Assembly (NCBI GenBank): GCA_019239965.1
Contig: JAFAZC010000182.1
Location: forward strand, 1 to 33,162
Direction of reading: 5' to 3'
Source of the DNA: Kutzneria sp.
Lineage (GTDB): Bacteria > Actinomycetota > Actinomycetes > Mycobacteriales > Pseudonocardiaceae
Length of the DNA stretch: 33,162 nt
Shown here: positions 15,921 through 28,172 of the stretch, in pieces
Layout: every line of letters starts with the position of its first letter
Position numbering within the stretch: the stretch's first letter is position 1
Notes under the pieces: generated by a model
What the model was told of the DNA's origin: nothing
What the model saw: only the letters and a program-made list of their open reading frames with translations
Database searches by the model: none
Made by a program: the position numbers and the translations under genes

Positions 15921-17189
15921 TCACCGCTCCGGCGGCGCTGCGATCCGATGGATGGTCGCGCCGAGTCGTGCCATGTTCTCCACGAACCGGGGGTAGCCGC
16001 GGTCGATGTGGAATACATCCCACACCTCGGTGACCCCCTGCGCGCATAGGCCAGCGAGCACCAGACCGACACCGGCCCGAATGTCCGACGCCCACACCGG
16101 CGCGCTGGAGAGCCGCTCGACCCCGCGGATCACGGCATGATGGCCATCGGTCCGCGCGTCCGCGCCGAGCCGGACCATCTCCTCGATGAACCGGAACCGG
16201 GACTCGAACAGGTTCTCGGTGATCATCGAGGTGCCGTCGGCCACCGCGGCCAGAGCGATCGCGAACGGCTGCAGATCGGTGGCGAACCCGGGATAGGGCA
16301 GTGTCACGAAGTCAACCGCCCTGGGACGGCTGTCCATCACTACCCGGAAGCCGTCCTCCAGGGTGGCGACCTCGGCACCGGCCATCCGCAACTTGTCGAG
16401 CACCAGGTCGAGATGGTGCGGGTCGACGCCGCGCACGGTCAGTGCGCCTCGCGTGACGGCGGCGGCGAAACCCCACGTGGCTCCGACGATCCGGTCACCG
16501 ATGACACGATGCCGAGTGGGCTGAAGGGATCGCACGCCGTGCACTGTGAGGGTCGAGGTGCCCGCACCTTCGATCTTGGCACCCATCTGCGCCAACATCG
16601 TGCACAGGTCGACGATCTCTGGTTCACGGGCGGCGTTGTCGATCACCGTGGTGCCATTGGCGAGCACCGCGGCCATCAGGATGTTCTCGGTGGCCCCGAC
16701 GCTGGGGAAGTCGAGCCAGATCTGCGCGCCACGCAGGTCTTCGGCCTCGGCGACCACGCAGCCGTGTTCGATGGAACTGGAGGCGCCGAGCTGACGCAGG
16801 CCGCTCTGGTGCATGTCGAGCGGCCTCGAGCCGATGGCGTCGCCGCCCGGCAGCGCCACCACTGCCCGTTTGCACCGCCCGACAAGCGGCCCGAGTACAC
16901 ACACGGAGGCGCGCAGTTTGCCCATGGACGCCGAATCGGCGTGATGGTTGAGCTCGGCCGGCGTGGTGATCGTGACGGTGTCACCGTCGACGTCGACCCC
17001 GCAGCCGAGGCTGCGCAACACGTCGGCCATCAGCGGAACGTCGAGGATTTCTGGGCAGTTGGTGATCGTCGTGGTGCCCTCGGCGAGCAGCGCGGCCGCC
17101 ATGAGCTTCAGCACACTGTTCTTGGCACCGACAACCTCGACCTCGCCGACCAGCCGGGCACCGCCCTCGACCCGGAAGTGCTCACTCAC
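15921..17189 (-). CDS. murA: UDP-N-acetylglucosamine 1-carboxyvinyltransferase
   Basis: This encodes 422 residues, the normal MurA length. It transfers enolpyruvate from PEP to UDP-GlcNAc, the first committed step of peptidoglycan synthesis, in the cytoplasm. Visible features are [20 protein letters not shown] near the N-terminus, the active-site loop [14 protein letters not shown] and the C-terminal [17 protein letters not shown] and HIDRGYPRF. The loop residue that is Cys115 in E. coli is Asp117 here, as in mycobacteria, which gives intrinsic fosfomycin insensitivity. The GTG start has GGGAG 7 bases upstream. It is divergent from cobO by about 100 bases. In mycobacteria murA is followed by the rRNA operon; here it is followed by a convergent peptide importer. 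Confidence 0.97.
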   Translation of the reverse strand: MSEHFRVEGGARLVGEVEVVGAKNSVLKLMAAALLAEGTTTITNCPEILDVPLMADVLRSLGCGVDVDGDTVTITTPAELNHHADSASMGKLRASVCVLGPLVGRCKRAVVALPGGDAIGSRPLDMHQSGLRQLGASSSIEHGCVVAEAEDLRGAQIWLDFPSVGATENILMAAVLANGTTVIDNAAREPEIVDLCTMLAQMGAKIEGAGTSTLTVHGVRSLQPTRHRVIGDRIVGATWGFAAAVTRGALTVRGVDPHHLDLVLDKLRMAGAEVATLEDGFRVVMDSRPRAVDFVTLPYPGFATDLQPFAIALAAVADGTSMITENLFESRFRFIEEMVRLGADARTDGHHAVIRGVERLSSAPVWASDIRAGVGLVLAGLCAQGVTEVWDVFHIDRGYPRFVENMARLGATIHRIAAPPER

Positions 17190-17278
17190 GAATTCTCCCG
17201 TTCCCCATCGGCCGGTCTCGGCTCACCCGAGCACCGGAATCGTACGGAGCCGAGGAACGGATCTGGTTCGCGGGGCTC

Positions 17279-17284
17279 TATCGT
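17279..17284 (+). promoter_or_regulatory. Candidate -10 box of the adenosyltransferase gene
   Basis: TATCGT ends 6 bases before the ATG at 17291 and no ribosome site is present, which suggests a leaderless message. No clear -35 element is seen. Confidence 0.35.
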
Positions 17285-17290
17285 CGTGTC

Positions 17291-17863
17291 ATGTCCGTTC
17301 ATCTGACCCGCATCTACACCCGTGTCGGCGACGACGGCACCACCGCGCTCGGCGACGGCACTCGGGTGTCCAAGACCTCGCCGCGACTGGCTGCCTATGC
17401 CGATGTCGATGAGACCAACTCCGCGGTCGGTGTAGCCCTCGCGCTGGGCGGACTGACCGATGAGCTAACCGAGGTGCTCCAGCGGATCCAGAACGACCTG
17501 TTCGACGTCGGAGCCGACCTGTGTGCCCCGGTGGCACCCGACCCGAAGTACCCGCCGCTGCGGATCACCCAACCATACGTGGACCGACTGGAGGCGTGGT
17601 GTGACGAGTTCAACGGACCGCTGCCGAAGCTGAACTCGTTCATCCTCAATGGCGGAACGCCCGGCGCGGCACTGCTGCACCAGGCGCGGACCATCGCACG
17701 CAGGGCTGAACGCGGAGCCTGGGCGCTGATCGAGGCGGAACCCGAACACACCAACGTGCTCGCAGCCAAGTACCTCAACCGGCTCTCTGATCTGCTGTTC
17801 ATCCTGGCCAGGGTCGCCAATCCGGATGGTGACGTGCTCTGGCGGCCGGGAGCCAACGGGTAG
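17291..17863 (+). CDS. Cob(I)alamin adenosyltransferase, PduO type
   Basis: This encodes 190 residues. The ATP-binding N-terminal motif TRVGDDGTTALGDG, the middle motif RRAERGAW and YLNRLSDLLFILAR match PduO-type ATP:corrinoid adenosyltransferases. These make adenosylcobalamin from cob(I)alamin for enzymes such as methylmalonyl-CoA mutase or ribonucleotide reductase. The gene lies between murA and DUF2550/atpC, the same neighbourhood as in mycobacteria. It is often labelled cobO in actinobacteria although it is not homologous to the true CobO/CobA type. Confidence 0.95.
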   Translation: MSVHLTRIYTRVGDDGTTALGDGTRVSKTSPRLAAYADVDETNSAVGVALALGGLTDELTEVLQRIQNDLFDVGADLCAPVAPDPKYPPLRITQPYVDRLEAWCDEFNGPLPKLNSFILNGGTPGAALLHQARTIARRAERGAWALIEAEPEHTNVLAAKYLNRLSDLLFILARVANPDGDVLWRPGANG

Positions 17864-17892
17864 CCGACATCAATCAAACAGCGTTCTGTCCG

Positions 17893-17914
17893 GCCCCCAC
17901 CCATCCCAGGGGGC
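17893..17914. terminator. Hairpin terminator between convergent genes
   Basis: GCCCCC (17893-17898) and GGGGGC (17909-17914) form a 6-base GC stem with a 10-base loop, 30 bases past the adenosyltransferase stop and within the gap before the convergent DUF2550 gene. No T run is present. Confidence 0.5.
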
Positions 17915-18036
17915 GACCCCACATCCAGTCTACCAGCGGCAACCGAAATTCGATCTTGAATGACCGTCGCCTGTGGACAACTCGAGGCCTGTGCGCAAAC
18001 CTTTGCGTCGGCCGGCCAACCGACACCTCATGTCGC

Positions 18037-18471
18037 TCAGGATGCCCAGGGCACGGAGCGGCCGGGCGGCGACGACTCCAGCCAGGACAGGAACCCGGTC
18101 ATCGCATCGACGCCCATGGCGATCTCGATCTCGCCGCCGTCGTCGTCGCGGCAGCAGAGCACCACCGAGCCGAGCGGCATCGAATACGTCTCGGGGCTGG
18201 TCGGCTCGCGCCGGTCCGCGATCTCCAGCCCCTCCCTGCGAATCACCCGATCGGGACCGGGGCGCACACTGAGCACCCTGTACCAGACGAACTCGTCACC
18301 CTGGTAGCGGCCGACACCGAGATGCCATCCGCGGCCGTTGCCGTTGCGGTGCGTACGAACCGCGACGTGCACGCCCCCTTCACGAAGCAGGCGCAACCGC
18401 CGCCAGGCCAGCAGCCCGACAACCACGGCGACCAGGATCAAGACAGCTCCGACGATCCATGTCATGTCCAT
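18037..18471 (-). CDS. DUF2550 family membrane protein
   Basis: This encodes 144 residues with one N-terminal membrane helix (about 5-25, IVGAVLILVAVVVGLLAWRRL) and a soluble domain containing GRGWHLGVGRYQGDEFVWYRV and SPETYSMPLGSVVLCCRDDDGGEIEIAM. This is the actinobacterial DUF2550 protein that follows atpC in mycobacteria and many relatives. Its function is unknown; location beside the ATP synthase is conserved. It lies 24 bases after atpC and is probably cotranscribed. Confidence 0.9.
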   Translation of the reverse strand: MDMTWIVGAVLILVAVVVGLLAWRRLRLLREGGVHVAVRTHRNGNGRGWHLGVGRYQGDEFVWYRVLSVRPGPDRVIRREGLEIADRREPTSPETYSMPLGSVVLCCRDDDGGEIEIAMGVDAMTGFLSWLESSPPGRSVPWAS

Positions 18472-18495
18472 GACGCCGCTGCCCCACCAGCCGGA

Positions 18496-18861
18496 TCAGA
18501 CCGCTTGTCCAGCGGCCTGCAACCTGCCTGCCGCTCGTAGTCGCGCCTTGTCGTCACCCTGTTCGAGGTCGGCGCGGGCCTGCTTCACATCGATCTCGCC
18601 GGCCAGTTCCGCCGACTCGGCCAAAATGCTCACGCCGTCCGCGGTAACCGACAGGAAACCACCGTGCACGGCCGCCCGCACGGTCTCCCCATCGCTGGTG
18701 CGGATCTCGACCACACCGCCCTCGATCAATTCGCCGAGCAGCGGAATATGCCGCGGCAGGATGCCGATCTCTCCCTCGGTCGTCCTGGCGATCACCATGG
18801 TGGCGGTGCCGGACCACAGCCGACGTTCCACCGCGACCAACTCGACGGACATCTCGGCCAC
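18496..18861 (-). CDS. atpC: F1F0 ATP synthase epsilon subunit
   Basis: This encodes 121 residues. The N-terminal beta-sandwich is visible ([33 protein letters not shown]) and is followed by a short helical C-terminus, as in mycobacteria. It couples rotation in the central stalk and restrains ATP hydrolysis. An ATG at 18867 directly abuts the ribosome site, so I choose the GTG at 18861: AAGGAG (complement of 18868-18873) is then 6 bases away. A strong hairpin separates it from atpD, 156 bases upstream. Confidence 0.95.
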   Translation of the reverse strand: MAEMSVELVAVERRLWSGTATMVIARTTEGEIGILPRHIPLLGELIEGGVVEIRTSDGETVRAAVHGGFLSVTADGVSILAESAELAGEIDVKQARADLEQGDDKARLRAAGRLQAAGQAV

Positions 18862-18969
18862 ACGCATCTCCTTCGTCGGGCGTCGGTGGGCAGTCTACTG
18901 GCTGGCAGTCCCCGGTGGGGCCAATCCGACAGCGACGCCGCTCCACACGCTTGTCCTCGTCAAGGCAGA

Positions 18970-19000
18970 GGCCGGCTCGCCCGATCGACGCAAGCCGGCC
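18970..19000 (-). terminator. Hairpin between atpD and atpC
   Basis: GGCCGGCT (18970-18977) and AGCCGGCC (18993-19000) form a perfect 8-base stem with a 15-base loop, 17 bases after the atpD stop on the minus strand. No T run follows. It may act as an attenuator lowering epsilon relative to beta, or as an RNA processing and stabilising site. Confidence 0.5.
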
Positions 19001-19017
19001 CCGTCCTCATCACACAC

Positions 19018-21373
<2,356 letters not shown>

Positions 21374-21384
21374 GGGTCCTCACG

Positions 21385-23031
<1,647 letters not shown>

Positions 23032-23081
23032 GTCGTTCCTGCTCCCACTGTTGTTCTTCCGATGCAAGTCTTTGGGGTGGC

Positions 23082-23900
23082 TCAGCCGGCCAGCCGCCGG
23101 CGCAGCTCAACCAACCGCCCCGCCACGCTGCCGTCGACGACCTCGTCGCCGACCCGGACCGTCATTCCGCCGAGCAGATCGGGGACGATCTCGACGTGCA
23201 GCGCGATCGGGCGGGTGTAGATCCGGGTCAGCGCCGCGGCCAACCGCTCGTGCTGTGCCTGCGACAGCGGACTGGCCGACCGCACGTGCGCCACCGAGCG
23301 TTCCCGGCGCTTGGCCGCGAGCCCGGCCAGTTCCTCAAGTCCGGCCACGATGCGGCGGCCACGCGGGAGCATGACCAACTGGTGGATGAGCGTCCTGCTC
23401 ACCGGTTCTACCTTGTCGGCAACCAGCCGGTCGACCAGGTCGATCAGCGCCCTGCGGTCACCGGTCGGCGAGGACAGCAGCAGCTCCAGTTCGGACTGGC
23501 CGGCGATGATGCGGCCGAACCGGAACAGTTCATCCTCGACGGAGTCCAGCCGCCCCTCCCGCTCGGCCTTGATCAGCAGGGCGTCGCGGGCCAGGGACTC
23601 CAACCCGTCGACCAGGTCGCGCGGGGTGGACCATCGCGCGGTGACCGCCGCGGCGAGCACCTGCAGCGCCTGCTCGCCAATCTTGTCCGCGAGCAGGCCA
23701 CGGAGCAGCCCCTCGCGTGCGGTCGGGTCGGACGAGGCGTCGGCGAGCGCCCTGCGCAGGCCCGCCGTGTTGGCCAGCAGCCTGACGACGGAGAACAGGT
23801 CGTCGCCAAGTCCGGCCAACCCGGCCGCGTCGAGTCCATCGACGACGTCGAGCAGCCGCAGTTCGGCCGCGGCCATGGCTTCCCGACTGGCTGCCTGCAT
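23082..23900 (-). CDS. atpH: F1F0 ATP synthase delta subunit
   Basis: This encodes 272 residues. It is the stator cap joining the b subunits to the top of F1. The actinobacterial delta pattern is present: [23 protein letters not shown] at the start and the ending [31 protein letters not shown]. The length matches stand-alone delta proteins of other actinobacteria. The ATG overlaps the stop of the preceding b-type gene by ATGA. In mycobacteria the same two proteins are one polypeptide of about 446 residues; here they are separate frames. Confidence 0.95.
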   Translation of the reverse strand: MQAASREAMAAAELRLLDVVDGLDAAGLAGLGDDLFSVVRLLANTAGLRRALADASSDPTAREGLLRGLLADKIGEQALQVLAAAVTARWSTPRDLVDGLESLARDALLIKAEREGRLDSVEDELFRFGRIIAGQSELELLLSSPTGDRRALIDLVDRLVADKVEPVSRTLIHQLVMLPRGRRIVAGLEELAGLAAKRRERSVAHVRSASPLSQAQHERLAAALTRIYTRPIALHVEIVPDLLGGMTVRVGDEVVDGSVAGRLVELRRRLAG

Positions 23901-24430
23901 CAGGCTTCTCCCTTGCTTGCCAACACCGTCTCGCGCTCGGACGCACCATTACCGGCCGCCATGTCCTCGAGCACACCGAGGAAGCTGTCGACGGCCTGCC
24001 GCTGATGCGCGGCCTCTTCCAGGTGCTCACGGACGAAGTGGCTGGCCAGGGTGAGGGTGGCCTGCCCGAGGTATGCCCGCAGTTCGTGGATGACCTGCAG
24101 GCGCTGGTTGGCCAGTTCCTCCTCGCCGCGCCGCCGGATCCGTGCGGCCTCACGCTCGGCCTGCTCACGCATCTCCTCGACGATGCGTTCCGCGTCGGCC
24201 CTGGCGTTGTCGCGGATCTTCGCCGCTTCGGCGCGTGCCTCGGTCACCGCGTCCTGGTAGGCGCGTTCCGCGGCGGCGAGCCGCTCGCTCGCGGCCTTGC
24301 TCTGCTCGATCTGCTGGCGGATGGCGTCCTGCTGCGTGCGCATGGCCTTGCGCAGCGGCGGCGCGACCTTCCACCAGATCACGGCGATCACGACGCCAAA
24401 CCCGACCAGGTCGGCGATGAACTCGCCCAT
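23900..24430 (-). CDS. Second F0 b-type subunit (b'), unfused counterpart of the mycobacterial b-delta N-terminus
   Basis: This encodes 176 residues with one N-terminal membrane helix (about 5-22, [21 protein letters not shown]) and a long charged helix to residue about 125 (coiled coil rich in Ala, Glu, Arg, Gln), then [24 protein letters not shown]. This tail closely resembles the b-like half of the mycobacterial b-delta fusion ([25 protein letters not shown], from memory). It aligns without large gaps to the preceding b subunit, and both are 176 residues, so the two are paralogues. It overlaps atpF and atpH by ATGA on each side. The stator is therefore probably a b/b' heterodimer. Confidence 0.88.
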   Translation of the reverse strand: MGEFIADLVGFGVVIAVIWWKVAPPLRKAMRTQQDAIRQQIEQSKAASERLAAAERAYQDAVTEARAEAAKIRDNARADAERIVEEMREQAEREAARIRRRGEEELANQRLQVIHELRAYLGQATLTLASHFVREHLEEAAHQRQAVDSFLGVLEDMAAGNGASERETVLASKGEA

Positions 24431-24960
24431 CAGGCACCTTCCCTGTCGCCGCGCTCGGCCTCGTCGAGCAGACGGTCCAGCACGGCGGTCTGCCCCGCCT
24501 GCCGCGGAATCTCGGTTCCGAGGACCCGACCGGCCACCGACACCGCCAGTTCACCGGCGTAGCCGCGCAGTTCGGCCTTGACCTGGTCCCGCTGTGCCGC
24601 GAGCTGTTCGGCACCGCGGCGGATGATCTGGTCGACCTCGTCGCTGGCCTGTCGGCGCAGTTCGTCGACGATCTGCTGCCCTTCGGCGCGTGCGGTGTCG
24701 CGGAGCTTGGCGGACTCGGCGCGCGCCTCGGCCAGCACGGCTTGGTGCTGCTGCTGTGCCTCGGCGAACTTCTCCGTGGCCAGCCGGCTCTCCTCCGCCT
24801 GCCTGCGCACCATCTCCTGCCGGTCGGCCATGGCCTTCTGGACGGGCGGTATCACGAACCGCCACAACACGACGAGCACGATCAGGAAGATGATCAGCTC
24901 GACGAAGAAGGTGCCGTTGGGCAGCAGGAAGATGCTGCTGGCCAGCCGTGTGGTCTCCAT
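24430..24960 (-). CDS. atpF: F1F0 ATP synthase b subunit
   Basis: This encodes 176 residues. A membrane helix (about 15-38, NGTFFVELIIFLIVLVVLWRF) is followed by PPVQKAMADRQE and a long coiled-coil helix typical of the stator stalk. It starts 4 bases after the atpE stop with GAGG inside the end of atpE, and its stop overlaps the b' start by ATGA. Confidence 0.95.
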   Translation of the reverse strand: METTRLASSIFLLPNGTFFVELIIFLIVLVVLWRFVIPPVQKAMADRQEMVRRQAEESRLATEKFAEAQQQHQAVLAEARAESAKLRDTARAEGQQIVDELRRQASDEVDQIIRRGAEQLAAQRDQVKAELRGYAGELAVSVAGRVLGTEIPRQAGQTAVLDRLLDEAERGDREGA

Positions 24961-24964
24961 GGCC

Positions 24965-25228
24965 TCAGCTAAGGTGAGTGGCGAAGGAGAACAGCATGAT
25001 GGCCGCGAACGCCAGGCTGATGAAGAAGTTGGCTTCGGCGAAGGCGACGGTCAGGATGAACGGCGTGAACAGTCGTCCCTGTGCCTCCGGCTGCCGCGCC
25101 ACCCCGGCGACGAGCTGACTGCCGGCGAGGCCGTCACCGATGCTGGCGCCGGCGGCACCGACGCCGAGGGCGACACCGCCGCCGATGTAGGCACCAGCAT
25201 TGGCGATGGCCGTACCCATGTCTGCCAT
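24965..25228 (-). CDS. atpE: F1F0 ATP synthase c subunit
   Basis: This encodes 87 residues forming a two-helix hairpin. Helix 1 is Gly/Ala-rich ([21 protein letters not shown]), the polar loop is ARQPEAQ, and helix 2 carries the proton-binding Glu65 in [11 protein letters not shown]. It makes the rotating ring. The sequence is of the mycobacterial type and not the streptomycete type. Compared with the bedaquiline site of M. tuberculosis, Asp28, Glu61 and Ile66 have equivalents (Asp32, Glu65, Ile70), but Ala63 is Asn67 and Tyr64 is Phe68. GGGAG lies 6 bases before the ATG. Confidence 0.97.
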   Translation of the reverse strand: MADMGTAIANAGAYIGGGVALGVGAAGASIGDGLAGSQLVAGVARQPEAQGRLFTPFILTVAFAEANFFISLAFAAIMLFSFATHLS

Positions 25229-25304
25229 GACTCTCCCTTAACGGTGTTTCTCTGTGGTCCCGAAACGAATCAGCTGAGATACCGGCCCCGACCGGCCCGG
25301 CGTG

Positions 25305-26048
25305 TCAGTGGTGCTCGTCGCGCACCTCCATGGACTGACCGAAGTAGATCACGGTCACCAACGCGAAGATGAACGCCTGCACGAGCCCGATGAACATGTC
25401 GAAGAGCTTCCAGCCGCCGTTGAGCGCCCAGCCGACAGAGGCCGGCAGCAGTGATCCGATCACCGCGATCATGATCCCGCCGGCGAAGATGTTGCCGAAG
25501 AGCCGCAGCGAGTGCGAGACCACGCTGATGCCCTCCTCGAGGACCCACATCGGCGCCAGCGCCGGCAGATGCCCCTTCAGCACGTGGACCAGTTGGCGGC
25601 CGGCTCCCTTGCGGCGGCGTGCACCGGCCACGTGCTTGGCCACGAAAACCAGGATCGCCAACGGATAGACCAGGTTCACGTCCGCCGTAGGGGGAGGCAG
25701 CACCTCGCCACCTGCCGTGTGCATGGGCAGGACGGAGAACCAGTTGCAGATCAGGAGGAAGAAGAACAGGCCGAGGGTGAACGGAAGGAGATGTGGCGCG
25801 ACACGCAGGCCAACCGCGGACTCCACCTGGTCGCGGAAGAACTTGGTGACCGTCTCGAAGAACAACTGGATCCCACCCGGGACGCCGGCGGTGGCCTTCG
25901 CCCGGACGAACAGCCCGATGGCGATCACGATCACCGCGGCGAGCAGGGTCGAGATGATGGTGTCGGCGTTGAACGTCATCCCGAGGACGTGCCATTCGGG
26001 GTGGACACCGGGCCTGATGCTGGACTCGGCGAGGAACGTGGACGTCAT
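25305..26048 (-). CDS. atpB: F1F0 ATP synthase a subunit
   Basis: This encodes 247 residues with five to six membrane helices. The essential Arg lies in SHSLRLFGNIFAGGIMI and the second conserved helix is FIGLVQAFIFALVTVIYFGQS. The protein forms the proton half-channels against the c ring. The start overlaps the stop of the upstream atpI-like gene by ATGA. Confidence 0.97.
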   Translation of the reverse strand: MTSTFLAESSIRPGVHPEWHVLGMTFNADTIISTLLAAVIVIAIGLFVRAKATAGVPGGIQLFFETVTKFFRDQVESAVGLRVAPHLLPFTLGLFFFLLICNWFSVLPMHTAGGEVLPPPTADVNLVYPLAILVFVAKHVAGARRRKGAGRQLVHVLKGHLPALAPMWVLEEGISVVSHSLRLFGNIFAGGIMIAVIGSLLPASVGWALNGGWKLFDMFIGLVQAFIFALVTVIYFGQSMEVRDEHH

Positions 26049-26458
26049 CGCTGGCGGAGCTCCTTCATCACGGGCAACACCGTGTTCGCGATATTGATGA
26101 GCTGGTAGGCGGCAAGGCCGAGGAACACACCGAATCCGTCGGGGCGGAGGAAGAAGCCGAACAGGACGGCGATGAAGGCGATGAACATCAGCCGGCGGGC
26201 CGAGAGTATTCCGATGGCCTTCTTCTGCGGGTTCTCACTGGAGATCACCTTCACCACGTCGCGCTGCAGCAAGCGGGTGTTGGCGAGACCGAGCCCGAGG
26301 CCAACACAGCCCAGGATGCCCATCTGCAGGTGACCGAGCAGGCCAGCGGCGACAAGGCCGAGAACACCGAGTACCGCGGAGATCAGGAGCGGTCGACGCA
26401 TACCGATCACCGTCGCGGCGGGCACGTCCGCGGCGGCCGCTTTCAACCCTGACAGCAC
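26045..26458 (-). CDS. AtpI-like membrane protein of the ATP synthase operon
   Basis: This encodes 137 residues with four hydrophobic helices (about 23-40, 45-60, 88-105, 108-125). It occupies the position of the ATP synthase protein I gene before atpB, as in mycobacteria (Rv1303). Such proteins are thought to help assemble the c ring or supply Mg2+. The frame opens further upstream, but residues before the GTG at 26458 are Arg/Ser-rich and overlap the preceding gene; the GTG has a GAGCGAGG-type site. Confidence 0.8.
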   Translation of the reverse strand: MLSGLKAAAADVPAATVIGMRRPLLISAVLGVLGLVAAGLLGHLQMGILGCVGLGLGLANTRLLQRDVVKVISSENPQKKAIGILSARRLMFIAFIAVLFGFFLRPDGFGVFLGLAAYQLINIANTVLPVMKELRQR

Positions 26459-26471
26459 GTGACCTCGCTCC

Positions 26472-26672
26472 CTAACCGAACGTCCGGAACTTCTTGTATA
26501 TGTAATAAACGGCCGAGGCCATGCCGAGCGCGAGCCCGATGAACACAAAGAGCGGCAAGGTATGCGCAACGGAGTCGGCAAACCACCCCAGAGCCAGTCC
26601 GCTGACGACCATGCCGGCCATGACCGAGCCCAAACCGATGACTGACCACAGGCTGGGCGGCTGATTGGACAT
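26472..26672 (-). CDS. AtpZ/AtpI family small membrane protein
   Basis: This encodes 66 residues with two membrane helices (WSVIGLGSVMAGMVVSGLALGWFAD and LPLFVFIGLALGMASAVYYI) joined by a short loop, followed by YKKF. This is the pattern of AtpZ/AtpI family proteins that begin many atp operons and may assist Mg2+ transport or assembly. It is the first gene of the atp set, 14 bases before the atpI-like gene. Confidence 0.85.
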   Translation of the reverse strand: MSNQPPSLWSVIGLGSVMAGMVVSGLALGWFADSVAHTLPLFVFIGLALGMASAVYYIYKKFRTFG

Positions 26673-26948
26673 GACCTGGGTTACCCGGTGCAGACCGGGT
26701 GCGCGCGCGGGCCAGTCAAGGGCAGCTCCTCATCGTTGCGGCGCCGTCCGAGTGTTGATTCGGTCACGGTCGCGCCATGGGCGACCGAAGATCGGCAGGT
26801 CCGCCTTTCGGGGACACGTCGAACCGTACCATAGGCACAGGGTTATCCCACCACGGGCCCTGATTGGCAGGCGGCTGCGGTCGTCGACCCTCAGGCGACT
26901 GTCGACGGAGTCTACGCGCCCTGGCAAACTCGCGCAGGCGCAAGTGAT
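26673..26948. other. Leader region of the atp operon
   Basis: These 276 bases between the wecA stop and the first atp gene contain no recognised gene. Two hairpins are visible: ACCCGGT-gcag-ACCGGGT (26683-26700), 10 bases before the first atp start codon, and CGGTCGC/GCGACCG (26767-26787), possibly a terminator for wecA. On the minus strand TATGGT and TACGGT (complement of 26828-26833 and 26823-26828) are possible -10 boxes, with no good -35. The operon promoter probably lies here, giving a leader of about 150 bases. Confidence 0.5.
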
Positions 26949-28115
26949 CTACCTGTCGCCCGCCGCGGACGCGCGCCGTTCCTTGATCCAGGGCAGCGCC
27001 GAGACCGCGAGTGCGGCGAGCAGCCCGACACAGATGCCGAGCACCATGACTCCGGTCTGCTTCACCAGCGCGAGCCCGACCGCACTGAACGCGAACAGCC
27101 CGACCCACAGGTAGATCAGCACCACGGCCCGCCGCTGCGAACGGCCGAGCTCCAGGAACCGGTGGTGCAGATGCATCTTATCGGCGTGGCCGATACTCAG
27201 TCCCTTCCTCGTCCGCCGGACCACGGCCATGATCAGGTCGAGCAGCGGGACGAACAGCACCGCCACGACCACGAGCAGCGGTGTGTACAGGGCGACGAGG
27301 TCGGTCGGCCGGAGCACGGTGTAATTGATCCGCCCTGAGGCCGAGGTACTCGCTGCCGCCAGCATCAGACCGATCAGCATGGCGCCCGAGTCACCCATGA
27401 AGATCCTGGCCGGATTGAAGTTGTGCGGCAGAAAGCCCAAGCAGGCGCCGGCCAGCGCGGCGGCGATCAGCGCGGGCGGATAGAAATGCACGTCACCGCC
27501 GGCCTGTGCCAACAGCCCGAGTGAGAACAAGCAGGTCGCCGCGGCGGCGATGAAGCCGATGCCGGCGGCCAGACCGTCGAGGCCGTCGACGAAGTTCATC
27601 GCGTTGATCATCGTGACGGTCAGCAGCAGCGTGAGCAGCGCCCCCTGGTTGGGACCGAGCACGAGCACCGATCCCTCCCACGGCACCCAGAACGCCAGCC
27701 ACTGCACGCCGAGCAGCACCAGAATGCCGGCGGAGGCGACCTGTCCGGCCAGCTTCGTGATCGAGTCCAGCTCGAACCGGTCGTCGATGGCGCCGACCAC
27801 CGTGATCAGACCGCCGGCGTACACCACGGCCCACGGGTCGAGGGAGAAGGTGAACGAGGGACCCAGGGTCGGCAGCTGGTGGGCGAGCAGCATGGCCGCG
27901 AGAACGCCGGCGTACATGGCGACCCCGCCGAGTCTCGGGATTGGCACCACATGGACGTCACGGGCCCGGGGACTGGCCACCGCACCGATCCGGAACGCCG
28001 CCAGCCGGACCAGACCTGTGAGCAGGAAGGTCACCGCGGCCGCGGTGAGCCCGACGAGCAGGTACTCCCGTACCGGCAGCAGACCGGTCGACGGGAGTAC
28101 GGGTGAGATGCCCAC
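26949..28115 (-). CDS. wecA: Polyprenyl-phosphate N-acetylglucosaminyl-1-phosphate transferase family protein
   Basis: This encodes 388 residues with about eleven membrane helices. Family motifs of the MraY/WecA group are present: the IPRLGG loop, GAIDDRFELD, NAMNFVDGLDGLAAG, RIFMGDSGAMLIG and the carbohydrate-recognition loop DKMHLHHRFLELG. The protein transfers GlcNAc-1-phosphate to decaprenyl phosphate, starting arabinogalactan or another cell-wall glycan. In mycobacteria the gene at this location (Rv1302) has that role. The family and location are clear; exact sugar specificity is inferred. Confidence 0.93.
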   Translation of the reverse strand: MGISPVLPSTGLLPVREYLLVGLTAAAVTFLLTGLVRLAAFRIGAVASPRARDVHVVPIPRLGGVAMYAGVLAAMLLAHQLPTLGPSFTFSLDPWAVVYAGGLITVVGAIDDRFELDSITKLAGQVASAGILVLLGVQWLAFWVPWEGSVLVLGPNQGALLTLLLTVTMINAMNFVDGLDGLAAGIGFIAAAATCLFSLGLLAQAGGDVHFYPPALIAAALAGACLGFLPHNFNPARIFMGDSGAMLIGLMLAAASTSASGRINYTVLRPTDLVALYTPLLVVVAVLFVPLLDLIMAVVRRTRKGLSIGHADKMHLHHRFLELGRSQRRAVVLIYLWVGLFAFSAVGLALVKQTGVMVLGICVGLLAALAVSALPWIKERRASAAGDR

Positions 28116-28172
28116 GGTGTTCCTGTCCCTGATGGAGTTCTTGTTTCGTCGATGGATTTCGTGCCGCTTGCC

